NCBI RefSeq assembly: GCF_026151205.1
Contig: NC_087076.1
Coordinates: 14,431,675-14,495,674, forward strand
DNA from: Bolinopsis microptera
Lineage: Eukaryota; Ctenophora; Tentaculata; Lobata; Bolinopsidae
Direction: 5' to 3'
Length of the DNA: 64,000 bases
Every line of letters starts with the position of its first letter. The stretch's first letter is position 1. Below are positions 37,301-50,100 of the stretch, piece by piece. The notes under the pieces were generated by a model. It did no database searches and was not told the DNA's origin. It was given only the letters and a program-made list of their open reading frames with translations. A program made the translations under genes and the position numbers.

Positions 37301-37738
37301 CACATGCTGAGAGAGGATGACAGTTTCCTCGCCAGTGCATTTCACATCGCACACAGCACCTGCTCAAGACTAAGAGGCCTGCAGGAGCTAAACGAGACCA
37401 TCAGTGATGTCATGAGTTTAGGATCAAGAACAGGGGCGTATGTGGACACTGAAATTGTGAAAAAAATGGTAGTTGATCTCGCGACACATTCTAAAGAGAC
37501 TTTAGACAATATTGGTGCGGGTGAACTTCTTGGCAGATATGTGGAAACTTTTCTGAAGAATATTTACAATGGCGGTGTCCCAGTGTTGGATGAAAAGTTA
37601 GAGAGAAGTTTGAAATCGTTGTTTATAATATTTAGTTCTTTGGCTCAATATTTTGAAAAGGAGTTTTCGAATTCTTCTAATTACAAACTGCAGTCTTTTG
37701 TGGCAGAGGCCGCTGCTGAATTGAAACTTTCTAGATGA
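34393..37738 (+). CDS. 1,007-aa protein, not recognised
   Basis: Two exons, 34393-34576 and 34899-37738, joined in phase 1 (...LQLG|GAKCLKT...). The first ATG (CCATGG context) is at 34393; AATAAA is at 37848-37853. The sequence looks like a soluble, mainly alpha-helical cytosolic protein with no signal peptide, no clear membrane segment and no zinc motif. Residues about 200-290 contain IGTPPLLNIMNGVLITSAG, then a long helical region. The C-terminal 250 residues hold DYAEGKSDEDLGFVLDHLNR. Leu/Ser content and absence of repeats do not match a family I can name. A very weak resemblance of the IGTPPLLNIMNG segment to enolases is not supported by catalytic residues. One long coding exon of 2.8 kb beside a short first exon is unusual for this window. 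Confidence 0.85.
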
Positions 37739-38159
37739 TCTGATGGCATACTATTAATTCAATAAGTTGGTGAAATGAAGAGGACTAACAGTTTTTTTAA
37801 TTCAATTTTTTATTGTTATCATGGAAATAAGTTGACAAATTTGACCAAATAAAAAATTCATACTATCAATCTTTTATCTAGAATTTTAATTTTTCATTGA
37901 CATTATGTTAAATTTCAATAATTCACCATTTAATCGAACGATTTTGATTTTTCTTTCAATTAAAAAGGACGAACTTTCAATTCGTTTAAATTTCAAGATC
38001 AGTCGATTTGACCATACGAGGTTGAATATTATGGAATAATATTAGATAAACTTCAGATTGATATTCACAGTGCGCTCTCGAAAGTTTATTTAGTGCTATG
38101 TACTCAATACCGAATTTATAATTCAAATTAAGATGATAACAACCCTCACCTCAAATAGG
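37739..38159. other. Intergenic, IFT172 promoter region
   Basis: AT-rich, about 420 bp between the two plus-strand genes. An in-frame ATG at 38133 precedes the homologous start at 38160. No clear promoter motif. Confidence 0.5.
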
Positions 38160-41100
38160 ATGCAGCTAAGATACCTCAAATCCCTGGTCAGTCCTCAGGA
38201 CGGCCAGGCCAAGGTGACCGCCTTTGCCTGGTCTCCAAACAACGCTAAACTAGCAGTCGTAACCGTCGACAAAGTAGTCCTCATGTTTGACGACCACGGA
38301 GAAAAACGAGACAAATTCTCCACCAAAGCTTCAGATCCCAACAACATCAAGAAACAATACCAAGTCAAGGCACTGGCTTTCTCACCAGACTCCACTCGAA
38401 TAGCAGTCGGGCAAACAGACGACATTGTCTTTGTCTACAAGATAGGGGAGGAATGGGGAGAAAGGAAGACGATCTGCAACAAGTTTATCCAGGAGTCAGC
38501 TGTGACCGCCATGGTCTGGCCTCCTGATCAACCTGCCTTTATTATTGGTCTAGCTAGCGGCAAGATCAGGCTGTGTAACGTCAGGACCAACAAATCTCAG
38601 CCACTTTATGGAACTGACAGCTGTGTGGTGGCACTTGCTGCTAAGTTAGTGGTTTTACTTACTTTTATATTTGGTTGGGAAGTTTAATGAATAGAGTTTA
38701 TAAATCCTACCAGTTCGATTGCAATTATTAATCTATTTTAACATTTTATTGTCTCAAGAGATTAACGATTACCTACACTTCAGTCCATCGAACAAGGCAA
38801 TAATCAGTGGTCACGCAGACGGTGCGATACTGAGATATTTCTTTGATAACGAGGGTACAGGTCTGAGCCACGGGCAGATTGTGAAGCACTCCTGTGCTCC
38901 GTATGCTTTAGCTTGGGGCAGTTCTATTGTGGCTGCTGGATGTGATAAGCGGATCATCATGTACTCTGCTGATGGTAGGCTATGATGTTATCAACTAGCT
39001 TATATCAAGCAGATATCATGATGCTGTTTAAAGTTATTTTCACTGGATTTTATCACTTACTTCCCAATTTCTGTTACATATTTGGTTGTCGAGCTTGTCT
39101 ATAATAAACATTCCACTAGGAGTACTTGCTACTCAATACCAACACTTTATCCCTCCCCAGGAAAAATAACCCAACAGTTCGACTACTCAAAAGATCTAGA
39201 AGAGAAAGAATTCACAGTGGCAGCTAACAGTCCCAGCGGTCACTCTCTGGTTTTAGGAAGCTTTAACAGACTCCGAGTTTTTAACTGGGCTCCAAGGAAG
39301 ATGGTTTGGGAGGAAGGGACTCCTAAAAACATTCCCAACTTGTACACCATCACCGCTCTTAGCTGGAAAAAGGACGGCTCTCGACTTATTTGCGTGAGTT
39401 TCTTGCTGAAATAAATGATCAGTTATGTCCTTGAAACTGTCACTGATCGTCAGGTCAGAGAGATACGGTGTTTTTATATCAGATGTTTCGAGGATTTCAG
39501 AAAGAAACAATTTGTAATTTGTAATTTGTAATTTTGCAGGGTTCACTGTGTGGTGCGGTTGATTTGTTCGACTGTTGTCTACGCAGAACAATCTACAAGA
39601 ACAAGTTTGAGATGACCTACGTGGGGCTATCCCAAGTTATTGTGAAGAATTTGCAGACTGGTACGAGGGTGGTGGTTAAATCTCATTATTCTTATGAGAT
39701 ACAAAAGGTACAGAGGTTCATAAACGTTTAGATATCAGCTTTCTTTAAAATGTTTTGTAACTCAAAATCCATTCAGATCATAACTGAAACCGTGTTGTTT
39801 AGAATTGCCGAAATCTTAATCATTTGTTGCAGGTAAATATAATGGGTAACGACAAGTACATTGTAGCGTACACATCTGATACTCTTCTCCTTGGAGACCT
39901 CAAAACATTCCGCATAAGCGAGGTAAGACAAATGTTGAATTGCTTTTCAAGAAACAGAACTCTTGTTGTTGTTGTCCGAAGCCACTTTAATTTAATCCAC
40001 CACTTAAACTGTTTTCACAATCCCTACATATAAAACATTTCCTTGTGTTTCAGATTGCCTGGTCAGCGACAGGAGGCAACGAGAAGTTCGTGTTTGATCA
40101 CAATAACGTCTGTATGATCTTCAACGCCGGTGAACTTACTCTGGTACGAACACTTTAATTTTACAACTTTAGTTATGGGGGAAAAGTGATAATCATGCCT
40201 TATAACTTTATAAGAATAAAAATACCCAATATGGCCTTATGGCATGATTATCAATTGATCCAAGCAACCCTTACGATCTAAGCAACCCGTACGACTATTA
40301 TTTACGAGCGACCTTTCTCATTTCATCTTAGTCATAAACGATCATAATATGTGATCATGTGATAACAAGCAAGCGACCGTAACTTTAACGTGTTCTTATG
40401 CTTGTTGAAATGTGTAATGATGAGCTACGTGCGTCTTGAGAAATGACAAAGTTGAAAATTAGCTTTTAAATAGAAAATGCTGTAATTTCGCTACCATGTT
40501 ATAATGGTAACACGACTCCTGTCCGACAGCGACATCTGTCCGACAGCGACATCTGTCCGAATCAGGGTACCAGAAAAAAACGACATCTGTCCGAAATTGT
40601 GACCTAATTTCAATACGACACATTTCCAATTAGAGACATGATCTAAACTGTTACTTGCTAAATTGTATACGTAACATGTCCAATTTGAGATATGATCTGA
40701 GTTTACTACCACAGTTTATTTTCATTTGATGTCGATAAATTGGACAATATCACAGAATCAAATCTAAAGCATAGTCAAATTTCCGATAGCTTTAAGGAAA
40801 TCCATAGGTTGCTGTAGTTGTCGTAATCATCTACAATTCTCTGAAGTTGTCGATCATAACGGATCCATTCGGGTGCACGTGGCTCAGGTAGTTCCCGCCC
40901 GTCTCTTTTGGTTTTCTTCACGTCTGTAAGGGCTTGTTCTGCTTTAAGGCAATCAAGGAACTTCCAAATTGTGGGCTTCGAGCAGGAGAGCATTGAATGG
41001 AATCCGTGATGCCAACCTTCTGCGATATTGGATGAGCGAGGAATCCTCATCTGTGCAGCTTCGTGTTGATTCCACATGTGGGGAGCGAAGTTAGGATTGG

Positions 41101-44100
41101 TGGTTGATGTCCCGATCCAAGTGATTTCGTAGTATGAAGCAAACTCAGCCATGTCTATAGGAAGGAGGGGCTTCAGGTGTCTACAGATTCGAGGGACGTC
41201 AGTCTCGGGTACGTAGGCAATCGCTCCAGTCATCGCGAAAGAATCCCGAACAGGAGAGTTTGGAGTCAGGTACTCCTCCCAGATGTCCATACTGCTGTCC
41301 TATATGTACTCATGTCCTGTGATGTGATCGACAGCTTGTTAGGGTACGGCTAGCACGATCCTGTTCTCAACTAGTCAATCACGTATCGATGGATCACATC
41401 AGCTTTAGAACGTCACGAGATTACCCGTGAGCTTGTGAAATACGAATGTGAACCGAAATGACAATATGATCCGAAATTCGGACAGATGTCGCCAAAAACG
41501 ACTCCTGTCCGACAGCGACATCTGTCCGAAATCCCTAATTCAGCTGTCGGACAGATGTCGCTGTCGGACAGATGTCGCCCAATCTGTTATAATATATCAG
41601 CCTGGAAAACGACCAATTCTAAATAAATTCCTACTTCTCAATCCAGTTTCGCTTATACATTTAAATGAAAATAACTCTGAACAATTGACGTTAGGTGGAA
41701 TACGGAACCAACGATATCCTGGGCTCGGTAAGAACAGAGTTCATGTCACCTCATTTGGTGAGTGTGAGGATAAACGAGAGAAGGCTGAAGGGTGGAGAGG
41801 ATAACAAGAAGATAGCTTATCTGGTGGATCTCAAAACCATATCTATTGGTATGTTATCATATACAGGAACATGGTATTCGATAAATGAACATATTATTGT
41901 CCATGCGATGAATTCTGTTAGAGTTTAAGCTTATATCCCTTATACCTTATAAGCTTATAGTCTCTTCTCTAACAAACTCCTCTGCTTACAGTTGATCTGA
42001 TATTCGGGGTAACACTGGCTACCATTTCTCACGACACAAGAATTGACTGGATAGAATTGAACGAGACGAGCAGAAAGATGCTGTTTAGAGATAAGAAGTT
42101 GAGACTTCACTTGTTGGATGTTGAGACCCAGGCTAGGACTACTCTCCTCAACTACTGCTCTTACGTTCAGGTGGGATATTTATCGTATTTGAGGATTATT
42201 TTTAGATTAACGAGCAAGATATACCGTTTAATCAAAAGCTGGAGATGACTTGATAATCTACTGGTAAAATCTAACAATTTTGAGATAAAACATCCTCCAC
42301 TCGATACGTAATTGAAACAGAACAATACAATAATAATATAGCACAGGACTAACACAGAACTAACACAGAACTAACACAGAACAACATTTCAGTGGGTCCC
42401 AATGAGTGACGTTTGTGTAGCACAAAACAGATCCAACTTATGTGTCTGGTACAACATTGACTGTCCTGAGAGAGTTACCATGGTAACCATCAAGGGGGAC
42501 ATTGAGGAGATCGAGCGGACTGATGGCAAAACGGAGGTAAACCATACATTTATAGAGAATAATTGTTGTTGGTATGCTCTTCAGTAAAAACTGATGATAA
42601 GATAAATTGACCTACAATTCTTGGCTGCATTTAGCATTTTATATTCATTGCTTTCAATTCATCAGGAAATATTGTATTAATTGATGTCTAATTATCTAAT
42701 TGATACCAGGTAGTTGTTAACGAAGGAGTAACTACAATTAGCTACACCCTCGACGAGGGACTCATCGAGTTTGGGACTGCTATTGATGATAAAGACTACA
42801 GTAGGTGAGTGAACTCTGAATGATTATCTGTTATTCCTTATAATCACAGTTTGTGTTATGTGTCACAGTTTATTTTATTCTTGTACATTAGACAAGTAGA
42901 GAATAAGAGAAAACTAAAAAAGTAGAGAAATCTTTTCAAAAAAGTGTATCTAATAACAATATCCACCCCAGAGCTGTGTTGTACCTGGAAACCCTTGAAT
43001 TGACCCCGGAAACGGAGGCCATGTGGAAAACCCTGTCCCAACTGAGTCTAGAATCAGAACAACTGCACATCGCGGAGCGGTGCTACGCAGCGCTGGGCAA
43101 CGTCAGCAGAGTGCGCTACATTAGGAGCTTAAGAACAATGTCTGAGACGAACGAGGGGCAGTTCAGAGTGAAAGCCAAGTTAGCAGTGCTGGACAAGCAG
43201 TTCAAGGTAGCTGAGGCGCTGTACCTGGAGCAGGGGTATGTGGACGATGCGATGGAGATGTACCAGGAACTGCACAAGTGGGATGATGCACTGCGCATTG
43301 CGGAGAGTAAGAACCATCCTGAGGTTGAGTTGTTGAGAAGGAACTACTTCCAGTGGCTGACTGATACTCAGCAGGAAGAGCAGGCAGGACAGGTTTGTTA
43401 GTTTTAAGATATTTTAGTAATAACATATTAGGACACATCCTTTTTCTTTTTTAGAACAAAAAGGACTTCGCAACCATATTGGTCTTCACTTTTCCTACTA
43501 ATTTCTGCTTTCTCTATTATTATTAGCCTCTGATGAACAGCGAACACACTAACAATTCAAACCTAATCTCAGTTGTTAGAGAAAGAAGGTGACTTCATGG
43601 GTGCCCTACAAATGTACATTAAAGCTGGACTTCCTGCAAAAGCAGCCAGGATCGCAATAGCACATCCTGATATCTCTTCCCAAACTGAAATTATTGAAAG
43701 GATAGCATCTCAACTCGTCAAAGGAGGACTTTATGAACGGGTATTGGATTATAGTGCTGCTACTTCTTTTAAGACATTATTGAATTGTGTTTTCATAAAG
43801 AGTGAAGACTGCTTCTTAAAAATAATTTTTTATTCAGGTTCAATATTATTTAGGGTTTACCTTCACATATTCTGACATCAGTGTTCTTTTAGGCAGGTGA
43901 CTTGTTCGAGAAAATAGACCAGAATCAACGAGCTCTAGAATCATTCCGTCAAGGCAAAGCATTCAGACGAGCTGTAGAATTGGCAAGATTTGTATTCCCG
44001 AAAGAGGTTATAGCACTTGAAGAGGAATGGGGCGATCATTTAGCGAGTCAGCAGCAAATGGACGCTGCAATCAGTCACTACATTGAATCTGGGTAAGATG

Positions 44101-47100
44101 ATTTGTTCGATTAGTCCGATTTAGTCATCCAATTTAGGACCTATCTCAAAAAACTATTATTGTTGCTGCGATATTTTGAAATAAGAATTTGAAATTGCAG
44201 TTTTCGAATCTATTCTTGTGGCAAAATTTGTGACAAAGACAAACGGTACCACATTTATGTAACGCGCGACGACAAAGATTTGTAAAAACTAAACGTTTTG
44301 ACTTCGCAGTGTGATATGAAAACAATAAAAAATTGCGCGCCTTTTGTTTTATATTTATGCATATTATGTTTGCATGACAAAATAAACCGGCAAATGAAAT
44401 TGTAACAACCTTCCAGAATTTGGATGACTGACAAATCTTGTTTCATCAGGAAGTCGATAAAAGCGATCGAAGCAGCGATACATTCGAGACAATGGGCTAA
44501 GGTTATCCAGATCGTAGAGGCGCAAGAAGAGTCGGTTGCTAGGAAATATTACAAAGTCATAGCTGATCACTATGCTCATGTCGGAGAACTTGCTACTGCT
44601 GAGAGGTTGAATTTTAGTTGAATTTTAGTTGTACAAATATAAAGCACGAAATTTGAGTTGTGAACTTCAAATCTGTTACTATACATCAGGATTTGAACTT
44701 TGATAATCCCGAAAAGACCTGATATTTCATATATTCACTATTAACTGGAGCTACATACAGGTACTACTCACGAGGGGACACGCCCGAGAGTGCAGTGGAC
44801 ATGTACATATCCCAGAACGAGTGGGAGGCGGCTCACAAAGTGGCGATGACTTGCATGAAGCAGGAGGAGATAGCAGTGCTTTACATTACACACGCTCAGG
44901 ATATGGAGGCAAAGGGCAGATACAAGGAGGCTGAGAAGTGAGATGGAATTTTAAATTGTTAACAATATCTGTTTTTGGGGCGGGCTTTATCATATTTCAT
45001 TCAGAAGGGCCAAATAAATCCACAAAAATCAACGTATCTTCGACTTCAACTTTCTATCATAAATTGACAATAATCTATCAATATCACCAGGTTATATTTG
45101 ACGGTAAAGGAACCTGACCTAGCTATCAACATGTACAAGAAACTGAGGCAGTACGACAACATGATACGCCTCGTCTCCATCTACCATCATGATCTACTTA
45201 ACGACACTCATCTACATCTCGGAAAAGTAGGTTTTATTTGGTGCAGACTCAAAAAAAGAGAGGGTTTTAACATTACAAATACAGTAGCAAGTTCACATCA
45301 TCACAAAATAGCACAAGATGAATATAAACAAACAAAACATAACAATCCAATAAATTAATTGCGACAGAAACCGATCGAATATAGCGTTCAAAGAAAATAT
45401 TCTCGAGCCACGACAGGTCTTAAGTAATCACGTGTTAGTCCAATAAAATGATATAATTTACATTGCCAACTTTCTCTTTAAGAGTTTATTAATCCTCATG
45501 TAGGTATTGCATAATGGTAGCACTAATAAAAGACTCCTCCATCATGTGTTGGTAAATATTCTGAGCATAAATCTCGTCGTACAAAATTACACTAGCGTGG
45601 GGCACCGCTGCTACATTGATGATTTTGTTAACGAAGGAGCTGCTGGTAAAGCGAGTTTCTCCCCCACCAATCGCCAGCTTCGTTCGGAGAATATTATTTC
45701 CGGCTTCTTTATCTTTAATAACAGCAGCAGAGATCTGACCCAACTTGAAGTTTCCCAGCCACACAACTGTCCGCTGAATCCTGGCTTTGTAGACCATCTC
45801 CGCTTCCTCCTGGGTTGGGAGAGAGGTTTATGATTTTTCTTTTCTGGAAACTGAGTGACTTAGATAACGTAGTAGTGTCTATGAGTCGCATTTATTGACA
45901 TACAATAATCGCTACACATTGAGGAAGACGATATCATTTGGATATTATAGAGACTTCCTAAGGAATCAGGAACGAATCTGTTTTTAGATTGGAAATACGC
46001 ACCTGATTAGTGTTTAATAATTAGTAATTAGGTTCCATAAAAGAAAAACTTTGCATATGTATTACCTCGTATTCACAGATGTGAGGGTTGCCTCCCTTGA
46101 TGCAAATATTTTCATTAAATATCATCTCCATTCGTTGAGACGTAGTGTTCGCTGTTACTACTAATCGTCTTACATCCCCATGAGACAAACTCCTGGGTGA
46201 ACACGACGTTATGTAGGGTTATTGAATAATCGATATTTAAGTAGAGAATCCCTTATTTAAGTTAGAGCGAATTTTTTAACAGCACACCAACCCTCTCCTG
46301 AATTTGTGGAAGTGTTGTTTTCCGTGCTGAGATCTGAGTTTGTGGTGCTGTTTCCTCTGTTTATCACCCGGAGCTTTCTTCTGTTTATCACCCGGAGCTT
46401 TAGTTAGTTTGGATCCTGTTTGATCCGTCTCGGGCTGTTTTTGTTTACTTCTCGATCTCTGTGCCTCTCGTGGAGACTCTGAGGGAGACTATAATCATAT
46501 TCAATATTCATGTTAATCTTCAGACTCCATTTAAGCATGAATATCACGATATCTATCCTCATTATATAAACCATATAATATCCCAATGTAACAGTATGAT
46601 GATTGCATAGCATTTGCATGAAATCTTACAAACGATGTACCTATCCAATAAGACATTTCGTTATCCTCTGGATGCAGCCATCTGAATTTCGCAGAGCAGT
46701 TGATATATCTGAAGTTGTGGAGTGTGTTAATTTATGAGTTGGAAGCGTTTTATTTTTCGGTCACACCTCAATCCAATAATTGATAATTCTAAAACTATGC
46801 CAGAGTGAGCATTTGTACATCTGTATTACTTGTTGAAGTTATTGACATCCTGTGCAGTGAGATCCCCGATATTTACATCTATTGTCATTAACCAGCTTCC
46901 ATCTGTGTCCTGTTTCATATCCCGCCGCAATTCTAGCAGGAAAAAGCTCATGTTAGCTTACATCAGGATTTAGAAAAATTTACCCGGCTAAAAGTTGAAA
47001 GGTGGTCGAGTAAGGAACTTCTAATTATCTTAAAATGCAATAAACTGTCCATGACTGTTCAGCTGTTTCATAAACCTAATATTAATAGTCTTCTTATGAC

Positions 47101-50100
47101 ACCACAGTTAAAATACCTGTGAATTCTACCAGAACCTTGCTTTATTATTTTACCTTGTCGTCGAAAAGTATTGAGAGCATCTACAGAGATTTCAAACATA
47201 GTTTCGTTAACTTCGGAGAGATCCTCACATACGGCATCGTCTGGGCTGGTGGAAATATGTTAGTTATACATTATACAATATACGACATACGTATAATACA
47301 AATGTAGGATCCCAGGAAGTTGAATAACATGTTCACACGAATAACACAAAGCAAAAGTCTTACTTGTAGAGGGAACTTTCGAGACGATGACTGCTAATCT
47401 CATAAGCAAGAACCACAAGAATCGCCACCCCTCCCACAACTGCCTTACACAAATAATTAAGATTCCTTTTCTTGGAGTACCTGCTCTTAAAACGGTCAAC
47501 GTACTCCTTAACGTTCTGCCCTATCTTCAATTTAACTGAGTCAATATTGCTCAGTTCCCCTTCTTCTTCCTTTTTCTTCTCAGCCGCAACAGGCATCTTC
47601 TCCGATCTTTGAATTTCCGGTGTTAAGAGTTGACTGAAAAAAAAAAACAAACTAAAAGAATTAACAGAGTATCACTAAGTTTAGCATTCTGTATAATTGT
47701 ACATATTTGGTTTAGGTATAGCTTAAATGCTCCCACGCAATATTAGGCTTACATCACCTCTGAGGATTTAATTTGTCAATAACTTAATAGGGAATTAGTA
47801 ACTTTTTGCCCCAAGTGCGCCCCAGGAATTTCAATTTTGTGCCCCGAGTGTGCCCCAAGTGTGCCTAGCTAGATTACCAACTGGCCACTTAATAGCACAC
47901 AAACATTTGGTGCCTGCTTATCACTTATCAGTAACAAATATTCTAACAGCCCATCCTGCCCAGGAACTGGAAGGCGAAGCACAGTTCAAAGCTGCAGAGA
48001 AGAACTACATTGAGGGAAAGGACTGGAAGAGTTGTGTAAACATGTACCGAGTAGCCGACATGTGGGACGACGCTTTCAGAGTTGCTAAGCAACATGGCGG
48101 GGCTAACGCCGCCAAACAGGTAAATTTTAGAGTTGCTAAGCAACATGGCGGGGCTAACGCTGCCAAAAAGGTAAATTTTAGAGTTGCTAAGCAACATGGC
48201 GGCCGGCGGGGCTAATAAAGGAACTGATTCACTTTAAATTGATGTTACATGTATTATCGCATTATACCTGATCAGTTTGTCAATTTCAGGTTGCATATGT
48301 ATGGAGTAAGACACTTGGTGGAGACTCCGCTATCAGACTGCTCCTGAAACTGGGTCTCTTGGAACAGTGCATTGACTACGCAGCTGAGTCGGGGTCAGTT
48401 CTAACAGATTCTCTCACTTTCTCTTTCTGTTGCTCCACAGAATTCATGGCTCATATTTGAGACCTGACTTTCAAGAAATGGCTATTATTTATTAATTGTC
48501 GTTGGTCAATCCTATGTTCTATATTCTGAAGAATCTTCATGAAATCTATTTATGGTTCAAAGTGGTATTGAATGGCGAACACGATGCATCGTGATGTTAA
48601 GTTTGTTTTCGTGATGTGAAATAATGCAATGTTTCACACCACTCTTAGCCGTGAGTAGTAGTAACTGTACATTTGTTCAGAGCGTTCCCGTACGCGTTTG
48701 AGTTGTGCAAACATCAAAGTATGACGGACAAGCTCCCCGACTTGAATCTAAAACAAGCGATGCACCTTGAAGACGAGGGTTAGTTTATTTAAAACTGCTG
48801 ATATTTTATTATTATTTTATTGCGAGGTTTCTCTTTACAATCACTGAAATAATTATCATGCTATTCTCCAACTTTTACTGAAAATCAGTTTTACTTGTAA
48901 CTGGTGTGCAAAAACAGTTTATCCGTTCAGGTAAGTTTGCTGAAGCAGAAACCTCGTTTATCAAGGCGAGTAGACCCAAGGAAGCCGTGCTGATGTATGT
49001 GCACTGCCAAGATTGGGACTCTGCTCAAAGGATAGCTGAAGCTCATGACCCTGCCTCTGTTCCTGATGTTCTGGTTGGGCAGGTAGCTACAATAACTTGC
49101 TCTATAAATAACATGCTCTATAAATAACTTGCTCTATTAATAACATGCTCTATAAATAACATGCTCTATAAATAACTTGCTCTATAAATGTCGCCCTGAT
49201 TTTACACTTGGTCCAAGATTTGTTTCGTGCTCAAAATTCTTTGTTATCTGAGGCTGATTAAAGATTATCCTCAGGCCCGAGTAGCGTTTGAGAGCAAAGA
49301 GTTCGGAAAAGCAGAAACGTTCCTGCTGCGAGCAGAGCGACCTGAACTTGCTGTGAAGTTCTACAAAGACAGCGCCCATTGGGAGGATGCACTGAGACTG
49401 ACTCAAGAATACCTGCCTCACAAGTTACAGCTGATACAGGATGAATATGAGAGCTATCTTGCCTCTACTAGCGGGTAAATGCCTTTCAGCTTTACAATTA
49501 AAATTATTTTATAATGCTTTTGGAAACGAAGGGAAACACACAACGTAAGGCTTGAAATCTTCGTAAAACTACATCATTTGAGCCTGTAAAAACATGTAAC
49601 TTTAAGATAAGCACTCTATCAAGTAAAATTCATATAATATAATGAATAATCATCATAGTTTATTAACTCAAACGTAAAAATTGCAACAAAGGCAAAATTT
49701 AATCAGTTAAAATTCGTAGCATGTAAGTAATTATGGTTGGGGTACAACTCCACTCGGAAAATTATAGTATAGTGGTATAGTATGAAACAAACTAAACACT
49801 TTAGTAATATAAAGCTGATAAGCAGTGACTAGAACTGCTTATCAAACAAAAATGCACTAATCGATCTTAAAACTGCTGTGTCCCATCACTGTAAATTGAT
49901 AACGCTAAGAAATCTCGTTAAAGTAGTACAACGATAACACTAAAAGCACAATATTATCTCTTCTACATACCAGCTTTATTTGTAAACACGACCAAATGTA
50001 TCAAATGATCCAGGTTGTAAGTATAAACTACAAAAAAATTATTTTATACATTCGTCCGATCATAGATAGCCTAATAGTTAAAATAGAAATAAGAGTTCTG

